This document shows positions 7,951 to 19,269 of a stretch of 64,000 bases of DNA, piece by piece. Made by a program: the position numbers and the translations under genes. Numbering within the stretch: the stretch's first letter is position 1; every line of letters begins with the position of its first letter. The stretch is from Candidatus Kosakonia sp. 282A-S69 (lineage in GTDB: Bacteria > Pseudomonadota > Gammaproteobacteria > Enterobacterales > Enterobacteriaceae), in contig NZ_JAROAU010000003.1 of assembly GCF_029433855.1 (NCBI RefSeq), forward strand, positions 2,101,915 through 2,165,914. Direction: 5' to 3'. The notes under the pieces are model-generated. The model worked only from the letters and a program-made list of their open reading frames with translations. It was not told the DNA's origin and did no database searches.

Positions 7951-9428
7951 CCGCTAAGCGCCTCGACCATCAGCCCCGCCGTCGCTTTCGCCGAACCGAT
8001 CACGCCGGGAATGCCCGCGCCGGGGTGAGTCCCTGCGCCGACGAGATAGAGGTTGTCGATCTCGCTATCGCGGTTATGGGGGCGGAACCAGGCGCTCTGG
8101 CGCAGGATCGGCTCCACGGAGAAGGCCGATCCGAGGTGCGCGCCAAGCTGATCGCGGAAGTCGACCGGGGTAAACATGCGCTCGGTCACCAGCTGCTCGC
8201 GCAGGCCGGGCATATAGTGCTGCTCGAGATAGGCAAAGATACGATCGCGCAGGCGCGGCCCTTCAACGGCCCAGTCGATCTTCGCCGTGCCAAGATGCGG
8301 CACCGGGGCGAGGACGTAGTAACTGCCGCAGCCGGGCGGTGCCAGCGAGGGATCAGTAACGCAGGGGGCGTGCAGGTAGAGTGAAAAGTCCTCCGCCAGC
8401 ACTTCACCGTGGAAGATCTCCTCAATCAGCTCCTTATAGCGTGGCCCAAAGCAGACGGTATGGTGCGCCAGCTGATCGTGGTGATGATTTAAACCAAAGT
8501 AGAGCACAAACAGCGAGTTGCTCATGCGTTTGCGCTTCAGTGAGGCGGCGCGCTTTGCCCCGGTCGGATGGTGGCCGAGCAGCTTCTCGTAGGTGTGCAC
8601 CACATCGGCATTCGACGCAACGGCAGCGGCCGCAATACGACGGCCATCTTTTAACTCGACGCCGGTAATGCGTTTACCGGCCGCCTCCAGCTTGCTCACT
8701 TCGGCATTAAGCTCCAGCGTGCCGCCGAGATCTTCGAACAGCTTCACCAGCCCCTGCACTAACGCGCCGGTGCCGCCGCGGGCAAACCAGACGCCCCACT
8801 CCCGCTCGAGGGCGTGGATCAGCGTATAGATTGACGAGGTGGCAAAGGGGTTACCGCCCACCAGCAGCGAGTGGAAGGAGAACGCCTGCCGCAGGTGCTC
8901 ATCTTCAATAAATTTAGAGACCATGCTGTAGACGCTGCGCCACGCCTGCAGACGCATCAGCTGCGGGCCGGCGCGCAACATGTCGCGGAAGGATAAGAAC
9001 GGGACGGTGCCGAGCTTCAGATAGCCCTCTTTAAACACCGCTTTTGAGTAGTCGAGAAAACGGCGGTAACCCTCGACGTCGCGCTCGTTAAAGCGGCGGA
9101 TTTGTGCTTCGAGCCGGGCCTGATCGTTATCGTAATCAAACACCTTCCCCTGCTCCCAGCAGAGGCGATAGAACGGCGTCACCGGCAGCAGATCCACATA
9201 ATCCGCCATCTTTTTACCGGCAAGCGTAAAGAGTTCTTCAATGGCGCTGGGATCGGTAATCACCGTTGGCCCGGCGTCAAAGGTAAAGCCCCGATCCTGA
9301 TAGACATAGGCGCGCCCGCCAGGTTTGTCGCGCTGCTCCAGCAGCACGGTCGGCACGCCCGCCGCCTGCAGGCGAATGGCTAATGCCAGCCCGCCGAATC
9401 CGGCCCCGATGACGATGGTTTTATTCAT
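7947..9428 (-). CDS. crtI: phytoene desaturase (lycopene-forming)
   Basis: FAD-dependent bacterial-type desaturase that introduces four double bonds into phytoene to make red lycopene. The 493-residue length is typical. The N-terminal dinucleotide fold reads VIGAGFGGLALAIRL (residues 6-20), followed by GGRAYVYQDRGFTFDAGP. The C-terminal carotenoid-desaturase signature is visible as YLVGAGTHPGAGIPGVIGSA. It overlaps crtY by 8 bases at its start and crtB by 4 bases at its end, so expression is tightly coupled. Confidence 0.97.
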   Translation of the reverse strand: MNKTIVIGAGFGGLALAIRLQAAGVPTVLLEQRDKPGGRAYVYQDRGFTFDAGPTVITDPSAIEELFTLAGKKMADYVDLLPVTPFYRLCWEQGKVFDYDNDQARLEAQIRRFNERDVEGYRRFLDYSKAVFKEGYLKLGTVPFLSFRDMLRAGPQLMRLQAWRSVYSMVSKFIEDEHLRQAFSFHSLLVGGNPFATSSIYTLIHALEREWGVWFARGGTGALVQGLVKLFEDLGGTLELNAEVSKLEAAGKRITGVELKDGRRIAAAAVASNADVVHTYEKLLGHHPTGAKRAASLKRKRMSNSLFVLYFGLNHHHDQLAHHTVCFGPRYKELIEEIFHGEVLAEDFSLYLHAPCVTDPSLAPPGCGSYYVLAPVPHLGTAKIDWAVEGPRLRDRIFAYLEQHYMPGLREQLVTERMFTPVDFRDQLGAHLGSAFSVEPILRQSAWFRPHNRDSEIDNLYLVGAGTHPGAGIPGVIGSAKATAGLMVEALSG

Positions 9429-10596
9429 GATTGAAGGCTCGTAGTCCAGGTGTGTGTTTAAGTACGGCGCGCATGGCTTCGCCCACCGGTACCGGCGGTT
9501 TTCCTGTCAGGATCCGCGCTTTATCAAAAAAGGTGAGTCTGTCGGCATAGAAGCGGGCAATCAGCGCCGGGTTCAGGCCATAAAAACGCTGCATCACCTG
9601 CCAGCGCGCACTGGCATCGCCCGCCAGAAACAGCATGCGGTTCAGCATGCGGTAGAAGCGCTGCTGACGCCAGACGCGCTCAGCGTAGTGCTTTATCAGG
9701 GTAAAGAGCTTTTCGCCATCCGGCACGGGCTGCTCAGCGATAAGATCCGCCAGCGCCACCGCATGCGGCAGAGAGTAGCCGGTGGTGGCGTGGAACAGCC
9801 CGGCGCGCAGGCCGCTACAGGGCTGCCCCGCACGCGACTGCCAGAAGGCGCGGATATCGCCATCCAGCGTGATGGGTAAGTTACCCTGCTCTTCTCGCAG
9901 CAGTGTTGTCAGCGTCCACCCCTGCTGGCGCGCGTAATCCGCAATGTGCTGACGCGCCTGGTCACCGCTGAGGGTGGGCCGGTCAATATAGTGGGTATCT
10001 TCGATCAGCACCTCGCGCGCTGAGAGCGGCAAGGTGTAGACAAAACGGTATCCCTCTGCCTGGCTGACGGTGGCATCCATCAAAATCGGCTGCTGAAGGT
10101 GGTGCGGCTCTGCAAGCTGCCAGTGCTGGCCGAGGAAAGACTGGAAGCCAGGCGTCAGACTGGCATCCGGCAGATAGCCGCGCCCGTCGATCACCGCCCC
10201 GGCGTGCAGCGTCTCGCCGCTCTCAAGCGTCACGCTCTGCGGCGTCAGGCTCGCCACCGGCGTATCGGTTAACAGCGCCGAGCCGAGGGTATTGGTAATT
10301 TTCTGCGCGAAGTGCTCTGAACTGATGCTGAGATAGCCCCCCTCCAGCGTGCGCTGGCGCGCCGGAAAACGCACTTCGTAGCCCGGCCAGCGGTGGCTGA
10401 CCAGCGGGGCGATCCAGCGGTGCTGCGCAGCCGTCAGATCCGCCTGATGAAAAGACCAGGTGTGGTTGCCCCCCGGCTGCGCGCCCGCTTCAACGATAAG
10501 CAGGCGCAGATCGGGCCGGGCATGATGCAGACGCCAGGCGATAAGACCATTCGCCAGCCCACCGCCGACGAGGATCAGATCCCAGCGCTGGCTCAT
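9421..10596 (-). CDS. crtY: lycopene beta-cyclase
   Basis: Closes both ends of lycopene to beta-ionone rings, giving beta-carotene. The 391-residue protein is a CrtY-type flavoprotein with the N-terminal nucleotide-binding motif LVGGGLANGL (about residues 9-18), then the family block GGNHTWSFH. The cyclase block around GFQSFLGQHW is also present. The start overlaps the crtX stop by four bases and the stop overlaps crtI by eight, so it lies mid-operon. Confidence 0.95.
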   Translation of the reverse strand: MSQRWDLILVGGGLANGLIAWRLHHARPDLRLLIVEAGAQPGGNHTWSFHQADLTAAQHRWIAPLVSHRWPGYEVRFPARQRTLEGGYLSISSEHFAQKITNTLGSALLTDTPVASLTPQSVTLESGETLHAGAVIDGRGYLPDASLTPGFQSFLGQHWQLAEPHHLQQPILMDATVSQAEGYRFVYTLPLSAREVLIEDTHYIDRPTLSGDQARQHIADYARQQGWTLTTLLREEQGNLPITLDGDIRAFWQSRAGQPCSGLRAGLFHATTGYSLPHAVALADLIAEQPVPDGEKLFTLIKHYAERVWRQQRFYRMLNRMLFLAGDASARWQVMQRFYGLNPALIARFYADRLTFFDKARILTGKPPVPVGEAMRAVLKHTPGLRAFNHE

Positions 10597-11858
10597 TGCG
10601 CACCCGCCATGACCGGCTGCCCGGTCGTCAGCGCCTGCTCAACAATCTGCGCCGCGCGCGGTGCGCCGCCCGCCTCCTGCAACGGTTGTTGCATGGCGGC
10701 AAGCCGTGCAGCGTAGCGCTTATCGGCCAGCAGCGCGCGCAGGTTTTTCTCCACCCGCGCACTGCTGGCAAAGCGTGAAACCCGGCGACCAATCTGATGG
10801 TACTCCACACGCGCCGCGACGCCGGGCTGATCGAAGGCCAGCGGGATCACCAGGATCGGCGTGGTGCTATTGATGGCGTCCATTACCGTATTCATGCCGC
10901 CGTGAGTGACCACCACATCGGCGTCGCGCATCACCGCCGTCTGATCGGCAAAGTCGGTCACTTCCGCCCCGCGGGCGATCAGCTTCGCCACCTGGCGCGC
11001 GTTCAGCCCGCCACAGTGGGCGATCAATAAACGGACATTCATGCGCCGGCAGGCGCGGGCAATGGTGCGAAACAGCCGGTAACGGTGCCCCTGTAAGGTG
11101 CCGAGGGAGGCAAAAATCAGCGGGCGTTCTGCCCCGGCCGGGTGATGAGGCGTAACCTCCTGCGGCTGACGCAGCGGCCCGACCGCATGAAACCAGGCGG
11201 GCAGCTGGCGCGGAAAATCGAAGCAGGCCAGCGTCTGGCTGACCTGCGCCAGCGGCGAGAGGCACGCATGCATCGCGTTACGCGCCGGGAGCCCAAAGCG
11301 TCGCGCATGCCGGGAAATGACGGCGTTCTGGCGCGACATCACATTGTCATAGACCTGGGTGCTGGCGCGGTAGAGCTTTTTGCGCTGCTCGCCGGGCGCG
11401 TAGCGAAACGGCATCACCGGCAGCGGGATGGTTTCATCCCGGTTAACCGGCAGCGCGCAGGCGACGGAGACAAAGGGCAAGCCCAGCGACTCTGCTGCCA
11501 GCCCACCGGCAGGCTCCATCTGATCGACAATCACCCCATCGACGCCAAGCTCCGTCAGCGCCGCAGGCAGCGCGTGGCAGAGCATATCGGTGGTGCTCGC
11601 CAGATCGTTAATCAGGCGAATGATGCCCGGCCCTGCAGGGTGGGCCATCAGCCGTAAAGTGCGTTGCAGGCGGGCGGGCGGATGGCTCGTTTCGCCAACC
11701 GCGTAAAAGCCGATGCGCGGATCGTGCAGTAACTGCTGCGCCCCGGCCTGATTAACAAAGGTGATACGGTGGCCGCGCGCGACAAGCGCCTGTGCCAGCG
11801 CTTCCAGGGCGCGCATATGGCTGTAGAGCGGCGGTGAGATCACCGCAAAGTGGCTCAT
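10593..11858 (-). CDS. crtX: zeaxanthin glucosyltransferase
   Basis: UDP-glucose-dependent GT1-family enzyme that glucosylates the hydroxyls of zeaxanthin, making more polar, membrane-anchored pigments. The 421 residues show the N-terminal acceptor domain start [19 protein letters not shown]. The C-terminal donor-binding motif is [13 protein letters not shown] (about residues 317-329), continuing to [10 protein letters not shown]. Its presence means the end product is probably zeaxanthin mono- and diglucoside rather than free zeaxanthin. It overlaps idi upstream and crtY downstream by four bases each. Confidence 0.95.
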   Translation of the reverse strand: MSHFAVISPPLYSHMRALEALAQALVARGHRITFVNQAGAQQLLHDPRIGFYAVGETSHPPARLQRTLRLMAHPAGPGIIRLINDLASTTDMLCHALPAALTELGVDGVIVDQMEPAGGLAAESLGLPFVSVACALPVNRDETIPLPVMPFRYAPGEQRKKLYRASTQVYDNVMSRQNAVISRHARRFGLPARNAMHACLSPLAQVSQTLACFDFPRQLPAWFHAVGPLRQPQEVTPHHPAGAERPLIFASLGTLQGHRYRLFRTIARACRRMNVRLLIAHCGGLNARQVAKLIARGAEVTDFADQTAVMRDADVVVTHGGMNTVMDAINSTTPILVIPLAFDQPGVAARVEYHQIGRRVSRFASSARVEKNLRALLADKRYAARLAAMQQPLQEAGGAPRAAQIVEQALTTGQPVMAGAQ

Positions 11859-12883
11859 GCTTCACGCACCAGCGTCGCCTGGCGTAGCGCCTCCAGGTTA
11901 GCGCTGCCGGTACAGAAACAGGCGACACGAAGCTGATCGATCACCACCTGGAAGTGGGCGACGACGGTTTCACATGAGACGGTAGCGCTGCCGAGCACGG
12001 CCGCAGCCTGGCCCACCAGCGAGGCTCCCAGCCGCAGCGCTTTCGCCGCGTCAATACCGTTAGCAATCCCGCCGGAGGCGATAAGCGGCATCGCCGGCAT
12101 CGCCTGTTGCAGGTCGGTCAGCGCCTGCGCGGTCGGAATGCCCCAGTTGGCAAAGGCCATCGCCACGGCGCGATGATGCGCCTGCGCGGCGCGCTCGCCC
12201 TCCACCGCCGCCCAGCTGGTGCCGCCTGCTCCGGCGACATCGAGCATCGCCACACCAGCATCGCGCAACTGGCGCGCGACGTTGACGGATAAGCCAGCGC
12301 CCACCTCTTTCACCACCACCGGGACAGGAAGTGCCGCCACGGCTTTCTCAATCGCCGTCAGCACGCCGCGCCAGTCGCGATCGCCACCGCTTTGCAGCGC
12401 TTCCTGCAGCGGATTGAGGTGAATAATCAGCGCATCAGCGTCAATCATCTCCACCGCGCGGCGCGCGTAATCCACGCCATCAGGCCCGGCAATTTGCGCC
12501 GCACCGAGGTTCGAGAGCAGCGCGATATCCGGCGCCAGTTGGCGCAGCTCACGGGTTAAGCCAGAATTCTCTTTGCTCTCCAGCGCCACGCGCTGTGAGC
12601 CGACCCCCATCGCCAGACCGAGCTGCTGTGCCGCCTGCGCCAGGTGGCGGTTGATCGTTGCCGCACGGCTGGCGCCGCCGGTCATGGAACTGATCAACAG
12701 CGGCGCGCGCAGGGTTTTGCCAAACAGCGTGCAGCCAAGATCGATCTCATCCAGATGCAGCTCCGGCATCGCGCAGTGTTCAAAACGCCACTTCTCGAAG
12801 CCGGTGGTACGTTTCATGGCGCTGTGCGGGCTATTGAGGACGATATCCAGGTGATCGTTTTTACGTTTTGCCAGATCCTTCAT
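11855..12883 (-). CDS. idi: isopentenyl-diphosphate delta-isomerase, type 2 (FMN)
   Basis: Interconverts IPP and DMAPP, balancing the precursors used by CrtE. The 342-residue protein is of the FMN- and NAD(P)H-dependent type 2 class (Fni), not the Nudix type 1 Idi found elsewhere in E. coli. Landmarks are RKNDHLDI (residues 6-13), the glycine-rich MTGG near residue 68, GVGSQRVAL, the HLNPLQE block, and the C-terminal ASGGI nucleotide site. A type 2 isomerase between crtE and crtX is typical of Pantoea/Cronobacter-like carotenoid clusters. It starts 3 bp after crtE and overlaps crtX by 4 bp. Confidence 0.95.
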   Translation of the reverse strand: MKDLAKRKNDHLDIVLNSPHSAMKRTTGFEKWRFEHCAMPELHLDEIDLGCTLFGKTLRAPLLISSMTGGASRAATINRHLAQAAQQLGLAMGVGSQRVALESKENSGLTRELRQLAPDIALLSNLGAAQIAGPDGVDYARRAVEMIDADALIIHLNPLQEALQSGGDRDWRGVLTAIEKAVAALPVPVVVKEVGAGLSVNVARQLRDAGVAMLDVAGAGGTSWAAVEGERAAQAHHRAVAMAFANWGIPTAQALTDLQQAMPAMPLIASGGIANGIDAAKALRLGASLVGQAAAVLGSATVSCETVVAHFQVVIDQLRVACFCTGSANLEALRQATLVREA

Positions 12884-12886
12884 CAG

Positions 12887-13804
12887 CTAGCACCCCGGCA
12901 GCGTCGTGGCCCGGCTTTCGCCAAACAGCGTCATCTGTTTATCGAACCAGGCGCGCATAAAGCGGCGCGTCGAGACGCCGCGCGGGCAGGCGCTGGCAAG
13001 GTGTTCATCGGCGCTACGCAAATGTTCGCTCAGACGCTGATGCACGACCTCCGCACCCAGCATCGCCACCAGCGTCGATTTGCCGTCATCTTTATTGATA
13101 TCTTTGCCGGTACCGTTCAGCCCGTCGGTAAGATCGTCCATCAACTGGAATGCCTGGCCGAGGTCGAGGGCAAAACAGCGCAACCGCTCACACACCTGCG
13201 GCGAAGCCTCGGCGGCAATCGCCGCCATTTGTAGCGTGGCATCAAATAAACGGCTGGTTTTTAACTCATTGGTCAGCTGGATGGCTTCCGCACTGCGCGC
13301 TTTGTCACCCTCATGCAGATCGAGAAACTGCCCCTGAACCAGCCCCTGAAGCCCAACAGCGGTCGAGAGCTCCGCCACCGCCGCCGCTTTGCAGGCGGCC
13401 GAGAGACCCTGCGCCTCTGCCACCACGCCAAAAGCGCGGCTCAGGAGCGCAACGGCCGCCAGAATGGCGACATTTTCACCATACTGCCGATGAATAGTGG
13501 GTCGCCCACGGCGCAGCGCGGCGTTATCCATACAGGGGATATCGTCCAGCATTAGCGAAGCGGCGTGTACCATTTCAACGGCACAGGCCAGATCGAGCAG
13601 CCCGCGCTGGTCAGCATCGCAGCCAAGATCGTGCGCGGCCAGCATCAGCAGCAGCGGGCGGACACGCTTGCCCGCCACCAGGGTTCCTTCGCGCATGGCG
13701 CTGTAGATCTGATCCTGTTGCGCACCGGCGGGTAACAGGTGATCGAGGCGTTGTTGCAGCGCATCGCGCAAAGTCTGCAGTTGGGCGTCGTGGTTGAGAT
13801 TCAT
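12887..13804 (-). CDS. crtE: geranylgeranyl diphosphate synthase
   Basis: Trans-prenyltransferase making the C20 precursor GGPP from FPP and IPP, and entry enzyme of the carotenoid pathway. In 305 residues it has the first aspartate-rich motif DDIPCMD (87-93, the two-residue-insert form typical of bacterial GGPP synthases) and the second motif DDLTD (223-227), with GKRVRP (45-50) upstream. First gene of the crtE-idi-XYIB operon. GAGG lies about 9 nt before the ATG. Upstream on its strand there is a long leader with a hairpin (13878-13915) and a possible promoter near 14006-14034. Confidence 0.95.
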   Translation of the reverse strand: MNLNHDAQLQTLRDALQQRLDHLLPAGAQQDQIYSAMREGTLVAGKRVRPLLLMLAAHDLGCDADQRGLLDLACAVEMVHAASLMLDDIPCMDNAALRRGRPTIHRQYGENVAILAAVALLSRAFGVVAEAQGLSAACKAAAVAELSTAVGLQGLVQGQFLDLHEGDKARSAEAIQLTNELKTSRLFDATLQMAAIAAEASPQVCERLRCFALDLGQAFQLMDDLTDGLNGTGKDINKDDGKSTLVAMLGAEVVHQRLSEHLRSADEHLASACPRGVSTRRFMRAWFDKQMTLFGESRATTLPGC

Positions 13805-13877
13805 CGTGGCTGTCCCTCGTTATCCTTTAAGCGATGGCCGGGTAAATAAGTCAGAGCATGAGGGCAGCGGTTCGCCT

Positions 13878-13915
13878 GCTGCGCTCGCCGGAGTGCGTAA
13901 AAAACTCCGCGCAGC
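13878..13915 (-). promoter_or_regulatory. structured element in the crtE leader
   Basis: Arms GCTGCG (13878-13883) plus CGGAGT (13889-13894) can pair with ACTCCG (13904-13909) plus CGCAGC (13910-13915). The result is a 12-bp stem with a 5-nt one-sided bulge and an 8- to 9-nt loop. It lies about 75-110 nt before the crtE start and is read in the crtE mRNA. On that strand the loop is U-rich. The role is unknown; it may be a leader hairpin or a remnant of an older gene end. Confidence 0.35.
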
Positions 13916-14005
13916 CTGGGCGCTAATCTCTGCAGTGTCGTATTGGCAAAGCGTAGCGCAGATTAGAAGATTTGCTCCGTAACGAGCGAATTCATAAGAA
14001 TTTTT

Positions 14006-14034
14006 ACATTATTACAACATAGTCGCCCGGTCAA
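14006..14034 (-). promoter_or_regulatory. possible sigma-70 promoter for the crtE operon
   Basis: On the minus strand TTGACC (14029-14034) and TAATGT (14006-14011) are separated by exactly 17 bp. The -35 element is strong and the -10 element poor (three of six). It would give a leader of about 190 nt before crtE. It lies within the hairpin following cobB. Other weak AT-rich hexamers occur nearby, so this is only a candidate. Confidence 0.3.
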
Positions 14035-14052
14035 CCATGCGCGACCGGGCGA
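14023..14052 (-). terminator. hairpin just after cobB, possible terminator
   Basis: Perfect 10-bp inverted repeat TCGCCCGGTC (14023-14032) and GACCGGGCGA (14043-14052) with a 10-nt loop, starting 5 bp beyond the cobB stop. No U run follows on the minus strand, so termination may be weak. It marks the border between the conserved cobB end and the carotenoid island. Confidence 0.4.
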
Positions 14053-14057
14053 GGCGC

Positions 14058-14879
14058 TTATAAGCCTTTCAGCAGCTTGTCGACATAGGCGGGAACCACC
14101 TCGCTTGCCAGGCCATACTGCTTCTCTTCAAACTCGCTCCCCACCTGGCTCGGTTCGAGGTTGAGCTCAACGGTATGCGCACCGTGCAGCTTCGCCTCAT
14201 GGACAAACCCGGCGGCGGGATAGACATGCCCGGAGGTGCCAATGGCGATAAAGAGATCCGCCATCGCCAGCGCGCTGTAGATCTCATCCATGCCGAGCGG
14301 CATTTCACCAAACCACACCACGTGCGGGCGCAGCGGCGCGGGGAACTGGCAGCAGTGGCACTTATCCTCTTCGCTGACATCGCCGCGCCATTCCAGCACC
14401 TGACCGCTCTGCGAACAGCGCACCTTCAGCAGCTCGCCATGCATATGGATAATGTGCCGATTACCGGCGCGCTCGTGCAGGTTGTCGATATTTTGCGTGA
14501 TCAGCAAAAAGCGGTCGCCGAGCGCCTCTTCCAGCTTCGCCAGCGCCAGATGCGCGGCGTTCGGCGCGATCTCCGGCTGCTGTAGCTGGCGGCGGCGGTC
14601 GTTGTAGAAGCGCTGCACCAGCTGCGGATTACGGGCGAAACCTTCCGGCGTCGCCACATCTTCCACATGATGCTCTTCCCATAGCCCGTCCGCAGCGCGG
14701 AAGGTTCGAATACCGGATTCAGCGGAGATCCCCGCCCCGGTTAAGACAACTACTCTCGGTTTTTCCATTACGTCATGCACCATTATGTCGCGGAAAAAGA
14801 TTCGCTGGCGCAAGCGCTCGCGCAGGCGGCGCTTGTTGCGGCGAAAACGGCTGAGACGATGTGAACGTCGCGATTGCAT
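14058..14879 (-). CDS. cobB: NAD-dependent protein deacylase, sirtuin CobB
   Basis: Sirtuin that removes acetyl and related acyl groups from lysines, for example activating acetyl-CoA synthetase. The 273-residue call starts at [12 protein letters not shown], matching the E. coli long form; GAGAGG lies 6 nt upstream. A shorter form could start at MEKPRVVVL, as known in Salmonella and E. coli. Landmarks are [14 protein letters not shown] (NAD site), [12 protein letters not shown], the catalytic His in IHMHGELL, and the zinc cysteines in VRCSQSG and CHCCQFP. The basic N-terminal segment ([14 protein letters not shown]) is conserved. The C-terminus ends at LLKGL, about six residues shorter than E. 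coli as recalled. Lies 10 bp after nagK in the same direction. Confidence 0.95.
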   Translation of the reverse strand: MQSRRSHRLSRFRRNKRRLRERLRQRIFFRDIMVHDVMEKPRVVVLTGAGISAESGIRTFRAADGLWEEHHVEDVATPEGFARNPQLVQRFYNDRRRQLQQPEIAPNAAHLALAKLEEALGDRFLLITQNIDNLHERAGNRHIIHMHGELLKVRCSQSGQVLEWRGDVSEEDKCHCCQFPAPLRPHVVWFGEMPLGMDEIYSALAMADLFIAIGTSGHVYPAAGFVHEAKLHGAHTVELNLEPSQVGSEFEEKQYGLASEVVPAYVDKLLKGL

Positions 14880-14889
14880 GGGCATCCTC

Positions 14890-15807
14890 TCAGGAGTGGT
14901 CTGCAAGGTGAAGGAAGGCCGCGCCGCGCATACCGCCCGCGTCGCCGTGGCGCGCGCGTTCGATACGGGGAACGTCGCCGGCCGGTAAAAGGTGCGGCGC
15001 GATGCGCGACGGCAGCAGCTGCGTCAACGCGCTGAAGTTGGATAATCCGCCGCCAATCACCAGCAGATCCGGGTCGATCATCGTCAAAATATTCCCCAGG
15101 CAGACCGCCAGCAAATCGACATAGCGCTCAACGTGCGCCCGCGCGTTTGCCTCGCCCTGCTCCCAACGCGCGATAATTTCCGGCGCTGTCAATGTCTGAT
15201 GATAGAAGTGTTGGTAGAGCCACGCAAAACCGCGGCCGGAGAGATAGTTCTCAATACAGCCGAGGTTGCCGCAGCCGCAGCGCAGAAGCGGGAAATCAAA
15301 ACCCATCAGGGAGAGTGCATCGACAGGCAGACGGATATGACCAAATTCGCCGGTGATAAAGCGCCGACCGGGGATCGGCTTACCGTTAAACACCAGCCCA
15401 CCGCCGACGCCGGTGCCGAGGATCAGCCCCATCACCAGCGGATAGCGGCGAAACGCCTCATCCCAGGCCTCTGAAAGAGTAAAACAGTTGGCATCGTTGT
15501 CGATACGCACCTCGCGATCGAGCAGATTACTGAGATCGCGGCGCAGCGCCTGCCCGCTGGCGGCGGGCAGATTGGCGGCGTAGAGCGAGCCATCGGCGGT
15601 TTCCGGCACTCCCGGAATACCGATGCCAACGCTGCCCTTCACGCCGCTACGGCGGTCAGCTTCCGCCACCAGCGCGGCGATAGCCTGTAGAAAGGCGTCG
15701 TAGCTTTCATGGGGCGTGGCAATACGCGTTTCCCACTGTAACCGCCGCCCGGCGTCAAAGAGGCCGAGCGCGATTTTACTGCCGCCAATATCAAACCCGT
15801 AGTGCAT
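14890..15807 (-). CDS. nagK: N-acetyl-D-glucosamine kinase
   Basis: ROK-family kinase that phosphorylates GlcNAc recovered from peptidoglycan turnover, linking functionally with nagZ in this window. In 305 residues it shows the ATP phosphate loop [11 protein letters not shown], the ROK zinc motif CGCGNLGC, the catalytic Asp in DNDANCF, and GTGVGGG. The ATG at 15807 (MHYGFDIGG) is chosen because GAAGGAG is well spaced from it and too close to an in-frame GTG at 15813. Co-directional with cobB. Confidence 0.95.
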   Translation of the reverse strand: MHYGFDIGGSKIALGLFDAGRRLQWETRIATPHESYDAFLQAIAALVAEADRRSGVKGSVGIGIPGVPETADGSLYAANLPAASGQALRRDLSNLLDREVRIDNDANCFTLSEAWDEAFRRYPLVMGLILGTGVGGGLVFNGKPIPGRRFITGEFGHIRLPVDALSLMGFDFPLLRCGCGNLGCIENYLSGRGFAWLYQHFYHQTLTAPEIIARWEQGEANARAHVERYVDLLAVCLGNILTMIDPDLLVIGGGLSNFSALTQLLPSRIAPHLLPAGDVPRIERARHGDAGGMRGAAFLHLADHS

Positions 15808-15843
15808 TGCCACTCCTTCGTTGTGGCGCCGTTACCCGTGGGA

Positions 15844-17087
15844 TTACTGCCCGCTCAGCACCCTTGCCGGATCGATGTTGCTTGCGCGACGCGCCGGATA
15901 CCAGCTCGCCAGCAGGCTCAACAGCAACGCCGTCACCAGCACGTACACCACATCCAGCGGATGCAGTTCTGACGGCAGGAAGTCGATAAAGTAGATATCC
16001 CCCGACAGGAACTGATGGCCGATCAGCTTCTCAATACCGTTGATAATCGGTGTCAACTGTAACGAAACAATGACGCCAATCACCGCACCGCAGAGGCTGC
16101 CAAACAGCCCCGCCAGCAGACCGTACCAGACGAAAATCGCCCGGATCAAGCCATCTTTCGCACCGAGGGTGCGCAGCACGGCGATATCGCCGCTCTTATC
16201 TTTCACCGCCATCACCAGCGTCGAAACGATATTGAAGCAGGCGACGCCAATCACCAGCACCATCGCCAGATACATAATGGCGCGGATCATCTGGATATCG
16301 CGGTACATGTAGCCATATTTGCCGATCCAGCTTTTGATATAGACATAGCTGTTGGTCACTTCACCCGCGTCATGCACCAGCTTTTGGGCGTTGAACACGT
16401 CGTTCACTTTAATGGCGATACCGGTGACGCTGCTGCCCATATCAAGATAGTGCTGCGCATCCGCCAGCGGGATCATCGCGTAGTTGTGATCGAGCTGGCC
16501 GCTCAGTTGCAGAATACCAGTGACATGCAGACGCACGCGTTTCGGCTGCAACAATTTATGCGCATCGTCGGAGTTGGGGATCATGATCGAGACCCAATCG
16601 CCCTGTTTCACTTTCAGCGCGTCGGCCACCCCTTTGCCGAGGATGATCTGCTGGGAACCCGCGCTAAAGCCTTTCCATGCATCGCCCTGCACAAACTTCG
16701 GCAGCGCGCTGAGCTGCATCTCCTGCGCAGGATTAACGCCTTTAACCTGAATGGCGCGCAGGTTCGCCCCGCTCTCTACCAGCCCGGTAAAGTTGATGTA
16801 AGGCGCGGCGGCGGCGATACCCTGCACTTTTTGCACTTTGCCCAGCACCGTCTCCCAGCCGTTCCACGGCTGATTGACCGGCTCGATTTCGCCGTGCGGT
16901 ACCACCGCCAGAATGCGGTTGTTCAGCTCACGTTCGAAGCCGTTCATTGCGCTAAGGCCGACAATCAGCACCGCTACGCCGAGCGCAATGCCGACGGTGG
17001 AGATAACAGAGATTAGCGACACCATGCCGCTACGGCGACGCCCGCGGCTAAAGCGCAGGCCGATTAATAATGACAGCGGGGATGCCA

Positions 17088-17088
<1 letters not shown>
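15844..17088 (-). CDS. lolE: lipoprotein-releasing complex permease LolE
   Basis: Inner-membrane subunit of LolCDE, which extracts outer-membrane lipoproteins and passes them to LolA. The 414-residue length equals E. coli. It has an N-terminal membrane helix (about 25-48), a large periplasmic domain, and three C-terminal helices in the MacB/FtsX permease arrangement. [19 protein letters not shown] is the conserved segment after helix 1. Its ATG overlaps the lolD stop by one base. A fairly conserved C-terminus ends in RVLSGQ. Confidence 0.96.
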
Positions 17089-19062
<1,974 letters not shown>

Positions 19063-19136
19063 TCATCGGATTTATGACAAAAAAATTCGCAAAATCAAAT
19101 TGCTACTCTCGCCATAGCCCATACAGAGGTGCCTAA

Positions 19137-19153
19137 ATTAGCAAGCTGCTAAT
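19137..19153. promoter_or_regulatory. 17-bp palindrome in the lolC-ycfT interval
   Basis: ATTAGCA-AGC-TGCTAAT, perfect 7-bp arms, in AT-rich sequence midway between two divergent genes. The form suits an operator for a dimeric regulator, but the binding protein is unknown and chance is not excluded. Confidence 0.3.
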
Positions 19154-19269
19154 CTTTCAACATCCACTTATTCCGAAAATGAATATATCCAGACTCTTTC
19201 CCGTTACATTCAGCGTTTGCATGGCCAGTATCTGTTGCCGGGATTATGGCAATAACAGGCACAAAACGA

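Noticed and set aside
13794-13982. 62-codon plus-strand frame upstream of crtE
   Set aside because: Overlaps the crtE start and leader hairpin; no ribosome binding site and no similarity.
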